Counted from the first letter of the stretch, positions 30,001 to 40,070 are shown. The stretch is DNA of 64,000 bases from Coemansia sp. RSA 487 (GCA_027577595.1 JANBRJ010000071.1:1-64000); one strand, 5' to 3'. The notes: generated from the letters alone by a model not told the origin. Made by a program: numbers and translations.

Positions 30001-30188
30001 GTTACTTGTGGAGAAAAGCAATTCTTACCTTTGAGTTTTCTGAAGCGTAGTCCAGCCTTGGAGCCCTTGATTGCGGCAGAGGGTCTTGAAAAGGTGATGT
30101 CAACGGCGGGAGCCAGACTCGGCACACGTGCGCCAAGGCCAGGCTCGTCGATTGCGACGGCGCTGTTGCTTACGTCGGTGCTTCCCAT
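25521..30188 (-). CDS. SCP/Psr1-type CTD-like protein phosphatase, three-exon model
   Basis: Model: exon 30029-30188, intron 28044-30028 (GTAAGA...TTGTAG), exon 26299-28043, intron 25851-26298 (GTAAGT...TTGTAG), exon 25521-25850; 744 residues, all junctions in frame. The C-terminal FCP1-homology domain has [16 protein letters not shown] (DxDxT motif), [24 protein letters not shown] across the second junction, [18 protein letters not shown] and [16 protein letters not shown]. Human SCP1-3 and yeast Psr1/Psr2 share this layout; Psr proteins act at the plasma membrane in stress signalling. The long N-terminal part is low-complexity: Ser/Asn runs, poly-Ala from a GCA repeat (about 27,007-27,040) and acidic stretches. 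The second junction is firm. The first intron is long for this genome; the alternative is a start at the ATG at 28065 with no 5' exon. Confidence 0.82.
28044..30028 (-). other. Proposed long intron of the phosphatase gene
   Basis: Nearly 2 kb with only low-complexity frames. The minus strand is T-rich. The donor GTAAGA and an acceptor after a pyrimidine-rich stretch (CCTTGTACCTGGCTTGTAG) join in phase (1). No other gene, repeat or transposon end was recognised inside. If the intron is not real, this is upstream region. Confidence 0.5.
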
Positions 30189-31292
30189 GGTCAATGTTCT
30201 ATTCTAACAAGAGTTGTGAGGATGTAATGCGAGTGTATGTGGCAATGTTGAGTGCAGCGTATATCTGTCAAGATAGGAGAAAAAGAGCTCTCTAGGGAAG
30301 CATTCACAAGCAAATTCGAGTTTGTGCCGACAAATGAAAGAAGTAGAAAATGTCAAAGCACCAAACAGTGTTTATCTCGACAGCAAACGCGAAAAGAGAA
30401 AAGAAAAAGAGTGTTGATGACAACCTCAAAAAGGCAGGGGCTGTGCTGCATTGCGTTTCAGGCAGAACCAGAGGAAAATCAAGGCCATGGAAGGCCCGAA
30501 TCCAGCCCGTGAATGAATGCATAGACGAATGTCTTTTCTGTGCATTGCATGAGATTGCACACTCAGTCGCAGATAACACATTACCTCAATTGATGTTTAA
30601 TATTGGCAGCGGTTAAATTGGGCTTCGGGAGAAAGAGGGGCTCTATATGTCGTTTGGTCGTTGGACACGTCTCCGGCGGTGTGCTGGTCTGTATCCTGTG
30701 GAAAACGACGGCAATGTAAAAAAGCAGGAGCAGTGCGTCTAATACAGCGGCACTTTAAATGGATCCCGTCTTCTTGAGAAAGCCCTTCTTTTTCTGCTGT
30801 TCTAGCTGCTATTGCCTCGGTCTCGCAAGCACAGAAAACACAAGGCTTGTGCGACGCAGATTTTCACAAGGCTCGATGTTTTTGCGCAAAGTAACAGTAT
30901 AATTAGCTGTATGGGGTATAAAGAATATGGCAAGGAAACAATAGAATTGAAAAAAGGAAGCAATGGAGAGGAAAGAAAGGCGGTTGACAGGATACAGAAA
31001 CTGGTTGGAACTGGGTGTCAGTCGTCTCTTGCTTTGAGAAAACGATAACAGAAAATCGTTTGGAAGGTAAGGGGGCAAACAAGAGCAAAGACACCAGTAA
31101 ATTCCAAATGCCGACTGATAAAAAACAAAAACAATCCAAGCAAGGCAAGGCAAAGCAAAGCAAACATCTGCCTGTGCGTCTTTTCACCATTTCGCCGCTG
31201 CTTTTTTAGCAAGAATTCAGGGCTTTTCTATATACACAAAGGCTATTAGCATTAAAGGGTGTGTGAGCTTTTTGTCCTGAAATTAGAGCCTC
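30189..31292. other. Intergenic region, nothing recognised
   Basis: 1.1 kb between the phosphatase 5' end and the METTL25-like 3' end. It is A-rich on the plus strand with short, low-complexity frames only (Lys/Gln-rich near 31,090-31,170). Confidence 0.6.
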
Positions 31293-32876
31293 CTATACAA
31301 TCTGAAGAAAGCCTTTTTTGTCGCAACAATTGCTCCCTGTCTCCCCCTTTCCCTTTGTGTTCCTCCTGGCACCGGTCGTGTCTGCGCGCTGGGCCACAAG
31401 AACCACATTCCGCGGAGACTCGACCACATCGAAAAGCGCAAAAGCCTGCACCAACCCATCGGTGCCACAGCACTCGCGCAGATATAGCGCCCGATCAGCC
31501 ACAAGCATGCTTTCGACCAGCGGCCCCGCCATCGACATGAGCGTCCACGCTGCAGCCACCTGCTGCAGCCCGTGCCTCATCTCACGCTGGCACTCGACGC
31601 ACTGCGCAACCGTCGGCCTCCAGGCATGCTGCATCTTGTCCAGCGCTGCCAGCACATATACCGCAAACTCCTTGCCCGCGCCTGCATCATCGTGCGCAAT
31701 GTCGCTTAGCTGCAAGGCAACGTCTTCACGCGTCATCACAGCTCTAAGGTCGTTGTCTTTGACCCGACCAACAACTGGAATTATGTCATCTGCCGAAAGC
31801 TGCCCATGCGAGACCATCATATACTGCAGCAACGCTCTATGATAGCTACGCTTGAATACGCCTACAGCACCGGCTGCATCCCTCTCCCACCTATTTGTCG
31901 CTTGACAGGCAGTCTTGAGCGCGTTGGTTCCCAAGCTCACGTTTCTGAATGCGCTTTGCGACAGAGGGAACCCTGTGCTCGGCTCCGCTTGACTTGTCGT
32001 TTCCACGCCCGGCGCCGGCTCCGATATAAAGTTATAACAGCAGGGCACCAGAACAACAGCGGCTGCATCCGACTCTGCAAACGCTTTGAGTATTGCGCTT
32101 GACAGGTCGCCACAGGCATGCAGCCCACACAGCATCCAACGCGCTTCACGCCTGCTCTGGCATGCGGCCTGCGCGGCAGATACAAGCTCGCCAGTGTTTC
32201 CCATGTCGACCCGCAGAACTTGGTGCTCCAGACGCTCCCGGAGACCCTCTTCCCACATGTATCCTTCTGCCCGAGCTCTCCTGCTTTTGAGTTTCTTGAC
32301 CATGCTCCGATGGAATCCCTCGGCCCCGTGCTTCTGGCCCTCGGAAAAATCCACTGCCAAAACAGACAGCCTGCTCAGCCAGTTCGAGTACGCCAGAACC
32401 CGGGATAAGTAGCCCTGCCCTGCACCAACATCCACAACCAGCCTACTTCCGGTTTCCTTTGCCACGCTGTCAATCAGCTGTGAAAGCTCGACCACCTCCT
32501 TGTGCTTCTTGCCGCTCATCCCGTCCAAAAAGAACTCTACTATCTTCGTCTGTCCACCATCCTGCGCCGGCGCTGGGTCTCTTGGAAATCGCAGCCTGAA
32601 CGTAGCGTCAATGTACCTTTTCAGCGACTCTGGTGCATTCTCTGGTACTGTGCCACACGATGCCATCGGAACAAGGCTGTTGATATCAAACTGAGGCGAG
32701 TCAAAGAACCGGCGCCACTCCTCGGGCACCCGGTCCCATTGTGATGACACAAAGAACGCTGCAATGCATATTTTTGGCAAGAATGTGTATTCCTTGTATG
32801 TGGCCACAAGCTCCCTTGCATACTGCTCGATCGAGTCAAACCCAGCCGGAAGCTTAACGCCACTGTCATCCACCAT
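31293..32876 (-). CDS. METTL25/RRNAD1-family methyltransferase-like protein
   Basis: 527 residues, single exon, start at the ATG at 32876. Seen: GMSGKKHKEVVELSQLI followed by SRLVVDVGAGQGYLSRVLAY (SAM-binding loop), VLAVDFSEGQ, and LCGLHACGDLSSAILKAF with VLVPCCYNF. This KKxxEV, VDxGxGxGxLS, LHACGDL and CCYN order is that of the METTL25/METTL25B (RRNAD1) family. The fungal homologue is poorly studied; animal relatives include a ribosomal-protein histidine methyltransferase candidate. Substrate here cannot be stated. The C-terminal tail (GARRNTKGKGETGSNCC) is not conserved. The gene begins right beside an AT microsatellite. Confidence 0.82.
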   Translation of the reverse strand: MVDDSGVKLPAGFDSIEQYARELVATYKEYTFLPKICIAAFFVSSQWDRVPEEWRRFFDSPQFDINSLVPMASCGTVPENAPESLKRYIDATFRLRFPRDPAPAQDGGQTKIVEFFLDGMSGKKHKEVVELSQLIDSVAKETGSRLVVDVGAGQGYLSRVLAYSNWLSRLSVLAVDFSEGQKHGAEGFHRSMVKKLKSRRARAEGYMWEEGLRERLEHQVLRVDMGNTGELVSAAQAACQSRREARWMLCGLHACGDLSSAILKAFAESDAAAVVLVPCCYNFISEPAPGVETTSQAEPSTGFPLSQSAFRNVSLGTNALKTACQATNRWERDAAGAVGVFKRSYHRALLQYMMVSHGQLSADDIIPVVGRVKDNDLRAVMTREDVALQLSDIAHDDAGAGKEFAVYVLAALDKMQHAWRPTVAQCVECQREMRHGLQQVAAAWTLMSMAGPLVESMLVADRALYLRECCGTDGLVQAFALFDVVESPRNVVLVAQRADTTGARRNTKGKGETGSNCCDKKGFLQIV

Positions 32877-32880
32877 GCTT

Positions 32881-32884
<4 letters not shown>

Positions 32885-32917
<33 letters not shown>
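32885..32917. repeat. (TA)n microsatellite
   Basis: About 16 TA units lying only 8 bases upstream of the METTL25-like start codon, so within its 5' untranslated region or core promoter. Confidence 0.95.
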
Positions 32918-32920
<3 letters not shown>

Positions 32921-33713
32921 ATCGTTCTTTTGAGCAAAGTAAAAAAGACGTGTGCTGTGTCGCCAAGAAACAGACATACAAACAAAATTAGAAGAATCTA
33001 CAAACTTTATCATTTCTGTCAATGCTATAATATCCCGTTTACTTGATATTCTTTTGCCATTTGGTTCTACGATTTTGGAATAATGGTTTTGCCACTTGCG
33101 CCATAAATCGCTTGATCATAATAACTGCTAAACTCCACATAACCAAACGCGTTTAAAGCACACTAACAATGGCTGTACTAGTCTCATCTTCATACTTGTT
33201 GTGCAGCTAATTCCCTTGTAGAGAGCAAAGACAGACAAAACTAAGAGTAGACAAAGCCTTTGCAAATCCAATAAAAATTTGCAGAATAAAAAGAGTATGA
33301 GTTATCTTCTTGAAGAACTAAACATGGAGGACAATGCATGCCCTTGGTATCAAGCTATTCACCCTATTTTTTACCATCTAAATATAGTAATATTAAATTA
33401 TTATTATTATTATTATATCCGAAATATACGTCGTATCATATTTGGCATGGTGCTACAAGCACAGCAATATAAATAAATAGAATATCCGGTTGTTTATTGC
33501 TTTTTTGTAGTTCCCACAGCATTTTCCATTAATCACCCATTCAGAATGTGACTTTAGACAGCACAGCTCATAAAAACTGTGCTCAATTGTATTTCTACCC
33601 AAATCGCGCTCTTGCTTTACTCTATCTATTTTCTCCATTTCAATCGCTCACATATCTAACAACACTGCCACACACAGCATTATCAAGGATTAGCACTTTA
33701 TACTCCTCTTATA
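32918..33713. other. Start of an AT-rich island, no gene recognised
   Basis: Very AT-rich compared with flanking genes. It contains a (TTA)n repeat at about 33,398-33,415 and only short, doubtful frames. The last 100 bases are the upstream region of the first small paralogous gene. Confidence 0.6.
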
Positions 33714-33932
33714 ATGCCAGTTTATGAAGATATTAATGAGCAAGATATTACTGCTTATGTTGACAATTGGAAAAAGCAGCTCAAACGCGACTTTGAGCTT
33801 CTACTAATTGACGAAGATAAAAAAACATACAATATACGTCTAATATTTGAAAATGATAGATATTTTAATTTTAAGGTTTCCAAAGCAACGAAGGATAGGA
33901 TTATAAGTAGGCCAAGGAAAAACTCACTCTAA
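33714..33932 (+). CDS. Small protein, copy 1 of a three-member local family (72 aa)
   Basis: Not recognised. It begins MPVYEDINEQDITAYVDNWK and shares the pattern Y-x-D-I-[ND]-x-x-D-I-[TS]-x(2)-[VI]-x(2)-W-[KR]-K with the genes at 34,772 and 36,161. After this N-terminal block the sequence alternates in a way expected of two or three beta strands (ELLLIDEDKKTYNIRLIFEN, YFNFKVSKATK) and ends in a basic tail (RPRKNSL). No signal peptide or membrane segment. Conservation of start, length and pattern across three otherwise diverged copies argues for real coding. Codon use is AT-rich. Confidence 0.65.
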   Translation: MPVYEDINEQDITAYVDNWKKQLKRDFELLLIDEDKKTYNIRLIFENDRYFNFKVSKATKDRIISRPRKNSL

Positions 33933-34771
33933 GCCCTGCTCCAAAGTTTTATATTGTGTGGATAGTTTGCTACTATCATTTACTGGCTACCATTATTGTG
34001 AATACCGCAAAAAGCCGACTTACTGTGGATTCCAACTGCTTTCAGTTGTTTTGCCTTGTTTTTTATTTGGTATATACGGATGAATATTTTTTACGGCCAA
34101 CCAAACAGCAACGACAACGGGTAACATTACACGTATTTAAGAAGGGTTTCCCATTAATAGTTGCTAATAAATTCAAACCCATAGATATAACCCTAGCCAT
34201 ACCTCGTCAGATAATAGCTTTCTATTTTTAAAGTACCCCTCTATAGCTCTATAGGCCGCATTCTCTCAACAAAACCTGTGCTTATTGCATAAATCGATAT
34301 TAGGACACAGCTAGAAAAGACAGACAAACATTAGAAATGTAATCAAGAGTGGAGACACAGCACATTTTTTACAAACATTGCAGAAAGGACTTCTTTGTGG
34401 AAAGGGTAAAGCAGTCAGCACTTTAACATAATCGCCATGTAATTGGGCCCTTTTCCACTTTATCTTGGATTTCCAAGCAGATAAAACATAAAACCACAAG
34501 AAGTGTTACATTTCGTCATATATATGTATGTATGTATAGTTAACAATAAATGTTGCACGACAAAGCAGGAAAGTGATGTGTCAAATATCAGTCAGCATTT
34601 TATTACAAATGCAAACGTTGACATAGATATGACATATAAAAAGACAAGTTTTCCGTCTGTCCATTTCTCAGAATTCGTACCACTACTTACCATTCCACAA
34701 CAAGAATACAATAATATCAACACCAGCACAAGTTATTCCTATAGTTTTGCAGAAGTGCCAATACACCACCA
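33933..34771. other. AT-rich spacer between small paralogues 1 and 2
   Basis: About 840 bases without a convincing gene. Short frames (such as one ending near 34,231) share no similarity with the small family. Confidence 0.6.
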
Positions 34772-34996
34772 ATGGTTACATATGTTGATATAGATGGTAA
34801 CGATATTACCGACGAGGTCAACTATTGGAAAAAGCTAACCTATCGTGGCCATGTTGTGGTCGAATATTATAATAACAGAAAGCAATGTTTACTAAAGCTG
34901 GAGAATAGAAATGATGGAAGATATTGTTTTAAAGTTGTGGTTACTGCACAAATGCTGAATATTATATTGGGTAGAAAACGCAGCAAAACATTGTAA
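34772..34996 (+). CDS. Small protein, copy 2 of a three-member local family (74 aa)
   Basis: Begins MVTYVDIDGNDITDEVNYWK. The same N-terminal pattern as copies 1 and 3 is followed by two strand-like stretches (GHVVVEYYNN, CLLKLENR, YCFKVVVTA) and a basic tail (GRKRSKTL) like that of copy 1. The protein has two cysteines, absent from copy 1, so disulphides are not a family feature. Function unknown. It probably arose by tandem duplication, now strongly diverged. Confidence 0.65.
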   Translation: MVTYVDIDGNDITDEVNYWKKLTYRGHVVVEYYNNRKQCLLKLENRNDGRYCFKVVVTAQMLNIILGRKRSKTL

Positions 34997-36160
34997 AGAT
35001 ACTTTAGAGGGGATGTGCTTTACAAATATCCAGCTGGTATGGTAAACACCATGCAACACTTAAAGTATTTACAAGTTGTTTTAAATAATGTTTTAGTGTC
35101 TAAATAACAACAGCTACGCATTTTTGTGTTGGGGAGAAATGAAAAATAATGTGGATTGTTGGAGTAAAAATGCTGTGAAATAAGCGAGAAACCCCTTTCT
35201 TTGAAATATGGAAGCGGAAGCCAAGTGTAAAATAAAGCGTTGTCTATCGGTTGACCCCAAGAAAAAACGGCAATTTCAAAGCAAGCTACTAAATTATACT
35301 GTTGACGGCTTTGCTCATATTAAACCGAAACCATACGTGTGGTATTGTGATGCCAATATGACTAGCAAGCTATAGCTCTTTGACAGAATCCAGCAAACAA
35401 ATTTAATCTCGTGGACATATCATATGTTTCATCAGCTATAGACTTACACTCCCTGCAACGGAAAGGTAAGCACGCACTATTATGTGTAGGTAAATGTTTT
35501 TCTGCAAAAATCCCTACAAAATCCTTTGATACAAAACGTTAACAAATAAATTGCAAATGTCAAAACAATTGCTTGCTTGCTTGTTTGAACACCAATTGGG
35601 TAGCTTCAAAGGTGCACGCTTCTGGGATACAAAATAAGAATTTTCAATGAAAGACAAGTGAACGGTTTTTACATTAGAAATCCAGTGCTTGAACATCCTT
35701 AAAGCCAAAGCCCCGTTGACTTTTATGTTAAATATGATCACGCACTGTCATTCGCCTATTCCAAAAGTCACATTACCATTATTTGCTTGCCTAGGTAATT
35801 TGTTTGCTTTTCTGCTAAAGCTATACAAAGAAATAACAAGGAATTTATGAAGCCTTCGGTAAAGACTAAAGCTGTTGGGGTGGATTTCTTTTGCAAAATC
35901 CTTTATCAGCATTTGTATTTCTTGCTGAAAATATTAATAAAAATTGGAATGCATGCTGCCAGCATGGCGTCCTAGCTTGGACGTAAAAGTTTACAAAACC
36001 CAGCCTTCCAAGCATATAAATAGCCATGGTTTCCTGCTCGTCAACGTCTTGGGTTTCTCTCCATCACTTGCCCACTATTACATACTTGTAGCCAAATACT
36101 ACAGATACAAACGCACAAGCACTATATACATTAGAGAATCTATCACTCATCAACCTCACA
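34997..36160. other. AT-rich spacer between small paralogues 2 and 3
   Basis: About 1.2 kb. It contains a 55-codon frame from the ATG at 35,208 to 35,375 (basic N-terminus) that matches nothing else here, and the upstream region of copy 3, with a TATAAATA box at 36,015-36,022, about 140 bases before its start. Confidence 0.55.
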
Positions 36161-36367
36161 ATGGCCAAGTACACCGATATTAACGGCAAAGATATTTCCA
36201 AGAAAATTGCTAACTGGAGAAAAAATACTAGCGGTATTGCCTACACTGTAATCCCGAAAGGCAGCGATTACAAAATAACCCTAGAGAGCGATGATGGCAA
36301 AACTGAAATTTGCGAATTTACTGTTAGTGCGAAAACGAAGAAGCTGATTTTACTATCCGAGAATTAA
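36161..36367 (+). CDS. Small protein, copy 3 of a three-member local family (68 aa)
   Basis: Begins MAKYTDINGKDISKKIANWR, followed by strand-like segments (IAYTVIPKG, DYKITLESD, EICEFTVSAKT, KLILLSEN). It lacks the basic tail of copies 1 and 2. A TATA box lies at 36,015-36,022 and the start context (CCTCACAATGGCC) is favourable, making this the best-looking gene of the three. The compact 68-residue layout suggests one helix packed on a small sheet (inference). No family recognised. Confidence 0.7.
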   Translation: MAKYTDINGKDISKKIANWRKNTSGIAYTVIPKGSDYKITLESDDGKTEICEFTVSAKTKKLILLSEN

Positions 36368-36768
36368 GCATTTACCATACAGAGCCGTTTTCAGCGGCTA
36401 GGTGGATAATAACTAACTATATGCTATCGTGATTTGAGTAGTACATCTGTTTTCATTTATTCACCAATAAATATCAAGTATTTTCTAATACTGCATTTGG
36501 ATGAAAAGAAGTGCACGGGTACTATGTCGAAATATGAGCATCAATCGGGAAATCAATCCATTGTCGGTTGATCCGCCCTGCTTGTCCTATAATTAAAAGT
36601 GTTTGCTTAGCGATCGTCAGTTTCGCAAGCGTTTGAATCGGCTGTTGCTGCTAGAAGGCAAAATTTCAAATTGCAGCTTTTCTCTGTTTTATTTGTTTTT
36701 TTTTTTTTACTTTCACAGCAGCCAAAAGCCACAAGTACTTTTTCTACAGAATATTGCAACTTTATTGT

Positions 36769-38124
36769 ATGCGGCTGTTGGGTATCGAACAACGCTTTCA
36801 ATACAAGACGCTTTCTTCCATATCCTTAAGCGTTCGGAATACTAGGAAGATCCACACATTTAGTACAAGCTATTTCATATATAAAATGATGGTTAACAGT
36901 TTAATAAAGAAGGAAAGCGAAGGTATCGACATCCAGGTTCCGTGGAAAGATCTTGAGGTAAGCCCGAGCGAGTTACGTCTGAATCAAACGCTCATGTGCG
37001 GCCAGGCATTCCGCTGGAAATCAACGGGCGAAAATGAGTGGACTTGCGCACTTTGGGACACCGTGGTGGACCTCAAACAAACGTCCGAAACAGTACTCTA
37101 TCGGTCTTTGGGGCACAGGCTAGCTGGCTATTCCGAAAAACCTGGGGGTTTGGCGGATGAACTGCACGAGTACTTTCGACTGGACGAAAACCTTGGATTG
37201 CTTTGCGATAGATGGGCATCGGTGGATCCGGACTTTGATAGTCTGCGACAGACCCAGCTAGGGGTTCGTGCTCTAAAGCAGCCAGTTGTCGAAAACATGT
37301 TTACGTTCATTGCGTCATCCAACAACAACATCAAGCGGATAACAATGCTAATCGACAAGCTGTGCCAGCAGTACGGCCATCCGATTGATACAGCCAAAGG
37401 CACATTTCATACGTTTCCTAGAGTGCAGGATATTGCACAGGATAAGGACATCGAGGGCTCGTTTACAAAGATGGGATTTGGATACCGCGCAAAGTACTAT
37501 GCCAAGACGGTTGAGCGTCTATCAGCCGAGCACGAAGACCCAGAGCAATTTTTGCTTGGTCTGCGTGCAAACACCTCATGGGAATCGGTCAAGGCGCAGC
37601 TCATGCAGTTTAGCGGCGTTGGACCCAAGGTGGCCGACTGTATTTGCCTCATGTCGATGGACAAAATAGACGCAGTTCCTGTGGATACACACATCTGGCA
37701 GATTGCAAAGAGAAGATATGTCGATCGTATTTTAGCGTTGCGATCCGACAGCGTGCTTAGCAGCCAGGCGATACAGATAGCTGACGACAAAAAAGATTCA
37801 GTAATCGGGCTTGCAAGAGAGCTGTCGACGGCAAAGCTGCCTACAACAAAGACGTACGAGACGGCGCAGAAACTGTTTGTTGATCTTTTCAGCCCGCATG
37901 CAGGATGGGCGCAACTGCTTTTATTTTCAGGAGATCTGGATAGTTCAAATGGCATCAAGAAGCCGGCTAAAAAGTCAGCAAAGCCAGCCAAGACAGAAAA
38001 CCAGCCAAAGCGCAAAGCTAGCGTCAAGACTGTTGCTCCAAGCAATGCAGATCGCGCTCTAGACGAAGCCAAATGCAGAGTGCCTATGCTTCGAAGCAGA
38101 AGCAAAAGAAGCAGAGCTGATTAG
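36769..38124 (+). CDS. OGG1: 8-oxoguanine DNA N-glycosylase/AP lyase
   Basis: Seen: WKDLEVSPSELRLNQTLMCGQAFRW (N-terminal domain), ASSNNNIKRIT (damage-recognition helix), MGFGYRAKYY, and the helix-hairpin-helix FSGVGPKVADCICLMSMDK with catalytic Lys in GPKVAD and catalytic Asp in AVPVDTHIW. It excises 8-oxoguanine opposite C and nicks the abasic site in base excision repair. Two starts are possible: ATG 36,769 adds 39 residues, basic and Ser/Thr-rich (MRLLGIEQRFQYKTL...), that look like a mitochondrial presequence; ATG 36,886 gives the nuclear-type protein. The Lys/Arg-rich C-terminal tail (KKPAKKSAKPAK, RSRSKRSRAD) suits nuclear entry. Identification is firm; dual targeting is inference. Confidence 0.95.
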   Translation: MRLLGIEQRFQYKTLSSISLSVRNTRKIHTFSTSYFIYKMMVNSLIKKESEGIDIQVPWKDLEVSPSELRLNQTLMCGQAFRWKSTGENEWTCALWDTVVDLKQTSETVLYRSLGHRLAGYSEKPGGLADELHEYFRLDENLGLLCDRWASVDPDFDSLRQTQLGVRALKQPVVENMFTFIASSNNNIKRITMLIDKLCQQYGHPIDTAKGTFHTFPRVQDIAQDKDIEGSFTKMGFGYRAKYYAKTVERLSAEHEDPEQFLLGLRANTSWESVKAQLMQFSGVGPKVADCICLMSMDKIDAVPVDTHIWQIAKRRYVDRILALRSDSVLSSQAIQIADDKKDSVIGLARELSTAKLPTTKTYETAQKLFVDLFSPHAGWAQLLLFSGDLDSSNGIKKPAKKSAKPAKTENQPKRKASVKTVAPSNADRALDEAKCRVPMLRSRSKRSRAD

Positions 38125-38184
38125 AGTTTTCTATAATAATAAAATGCCAGTCTATAATAAAACTAGGAAGGAAAAAAGGAAAAG

Positions 38185-39807
38185 TTACATCTTTTTGGAA
38201 ATAAATGGTTTCAGTGCATAAAGCCATAGAGGAGCCGAACGGATGCGGTTCTTGAGCTCGGTCTCTGTGACCATTTTTGAGTGCGACAAAAGGCAGAGAG
38301 CCTCCTGGTGGATGTCATTCTGCAAGTCCTTGTTGCCGGGAATCAATGTGACCTGGGCTTCTAAATCGCAGTAGATGGACCTGTAGCCGTAGTTGGAAGA
38401 CCCGATCATGGTCGCTTGAGGCAGCTTGCTGTCCAGGTAGCACCAGACGCCCTTCCCGTGGTACGTCCACTTTGGCCGGGCATACTCTTCGATGGCAATG
38501 TCCTTGCGACCATACTGCTTCCGTGTGTAGCGCAGAAACTCGTGCTCAATGATGCTGTACATGTCTGGGATGTACTTGGAGACGCCGGCAGCGGTGTAAA
38601 AGCCATTGGCCTCTGGCGACGCAACCAAAAGGTCCCAGCGGCTGGAGCTGTCGAGAACAAGCTTTTTGCAAATCGGTGAAAAGTTAAAGTACGCAGAGGC
38701 CATCATGTTGCGGCAGCCGTAGCGGCGAGCAAAGGAGTCGGAGAGGCTGAAGAACTCGGTCAAATGCGCTTCGTCCTGGGTGATCCCGAGCTGGCGCATT
38801 TGAACGGTCGGGATCACCAGCGTGTCGTGCTCGCTCAGCGTAGCTGGATCGACTGCGTGCCGCACCTGCGCGCCCTCGAGAAACTCGGCCATGATGGCAT
38901 TGGCATCGCGGATAAAGTCGCTTGGGTTGCGCGACGGGTCTGGCGTATTGCCAGGCAGACACATCCCCATGTCGCTGCTGGCTGCTCCCTCGCCTAGCGG
39001 ATGTGTTGACGCATTTTTGCCGACCAGGTGGAACGAAAATCTGCTTATAGCATGGACCAGCCCGGCAAAGTAGTCTGCCAACGGCCGGTCTCTGAACCGC
39101 ATATACCGATCCTGTCTGTTGGTAAAGTAGTCTCTGCTAAGGTTGGCACCGCTAATAATCACGTCGTCATCAAACAGGTACGCCTTGATGTGCTGCAGCC
39201 CAAACGTCTCGTTGTATCTCTGCGGCCACGCCGTCTTGTTCAGCCCGCTAAGTGCTGGTGTATGGTAGAGCGCAACACGGACGTTTGCATGCCTTTTGAC
39301 CAGCGGCGTCAGCAGCGATGCGGAGCTCTTACCAGCGCCATCGATCCGCGTGCCACGAAGGCAGTCCAAAAGAATAAGCACCTCAAGCCCCGGATTCTTA
39401 TCTAGCGCCCTGTCCAGGTAACCAACGAGCTCTGTCTCCTCGCTGCCTATGTACAGACTGCTGAGAACAACTCTTTTTCGCGCACGCTCTATGCCTCGAA
39501 GAATCTCGTTGTAAAATTTGCTTGGCTCTCGGATCACGGCGACGGGCTTCTTGATACGAAACACTGGCCGTTCTTTTGTCAGTGGCGAAAATATCTGGTG
39601 TGCTGAGAGTGCTGCTGGTCCTGCCAAGCTCTGTGCCGTGGTTGAGTGTTGTGCTCTGCTGTGGAACGGTCGCGATTTGGGTACCAGACAGGGCTTGCCA
39701 AAGCAATTACATAACAGTATGTGCATTGGCACTGGTACTGCACCTGCTGGCGGTACTGCTTTGAACGGCGGTCCAAAGAAGGCGCGCCTTGTCAGTGAAC
39801 ACGACAT
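38185..39807 (-). CDS. PGS1: Phosphatidylglycerophosphate synthase (mitochondrial)
   Basis: 540 residues from the ATG at 39807 (the frame is open upstream but without an ATG). The N-terminus is presequence-like (MSCSLTRRAFFGPPF...PFHSRAQH). Two PLD-type catalytic motifs are visible: QHIKAYLFDDDVIISGANLS and YHGKGVWCYLDSKLP...MIGSSNYGYRS. Supporting family blocks are FYNEILRGIERARKRVVLSSLYIG and LILLDCLRGTR. It condenses CDP-diacylglycerol with glycerol-3-phosphate, the committed step to cardiolipin in the mitochondrial inner membrane. The 3' end converges on OGG1, with only about 60 bases between stops. Confidence 0.94.
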   Translation of the reverse strand: MSCSLTRRAFFGPPFKAVPPAGAVPVPMHILLCNCFGKPCLVPKSRPFHSRAQHSTTAQSLAGPAALSAHQIFSPLTKERPVFRIKKPVAVIREPSKFYNEILRGIERARKRVVLSSLYIGSEETELVGYLDRALDKNPGLEVLILLDCLRGTRIDGAGKSSASLLTPLVKRHANVRVALYHTPALSGLNKTAWPQRYNETFGLQHIKAYLFDDDVIISGANLSRDYFTNRQDRYMRFRDRPLADYFAGLVHAISRFSFHLVGKNASTHPLGEGAASSDMGMCLPGNTPDPSRNPSDFIRDANAIMAEFLEGAQVRHAVDPATLSEHDTLVIPTVQMRQLGITQDEAHLTEFFSLSDSFARRYGCRNMMASAYFNFSPICKKLVLDSSSRWDLLVASPEANGFYTAAGVSKYIPDMYSIIEHEFLRYTRKQYGRKDIAIEEYARPKWTYHGKGVWCYLDSKLPQATMIGSSNYGYRSIYCDLEAQVTLIPGNKDLQNDIHQEALCLLSHSKMVTETELKNRIRSAPLWLYALKPFISKKM

Positions 39808-40070
39808 TGCATTGGCTCTTGACGCTGTAAATAGTAAAAAAAATATTTGCTTACGAATGAATTTAAAGAAGAAAAAAAGCTTTTCTACTTTTGATCTCAA
39901 TTTTTTTTTTTTTTCGTTTGCACCAGAGTAACATTTTTAGTTTTTAGTTTTTTTTATACGTATTTAGCATGTTGGAATATATTTGAAGTGGGTGATAATG
40001 CAGAAGCAATTACTTCGCTAAAGGTAAGAAAAACATTCAAAGTCTTTTTTGGCTGAAGCGGGCCAACGTA

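Noticed and set aside
35208-35375. 55-codon frame between small paralogues 2 and 3
   Set aside because: Does not share the family motif and has no other support.
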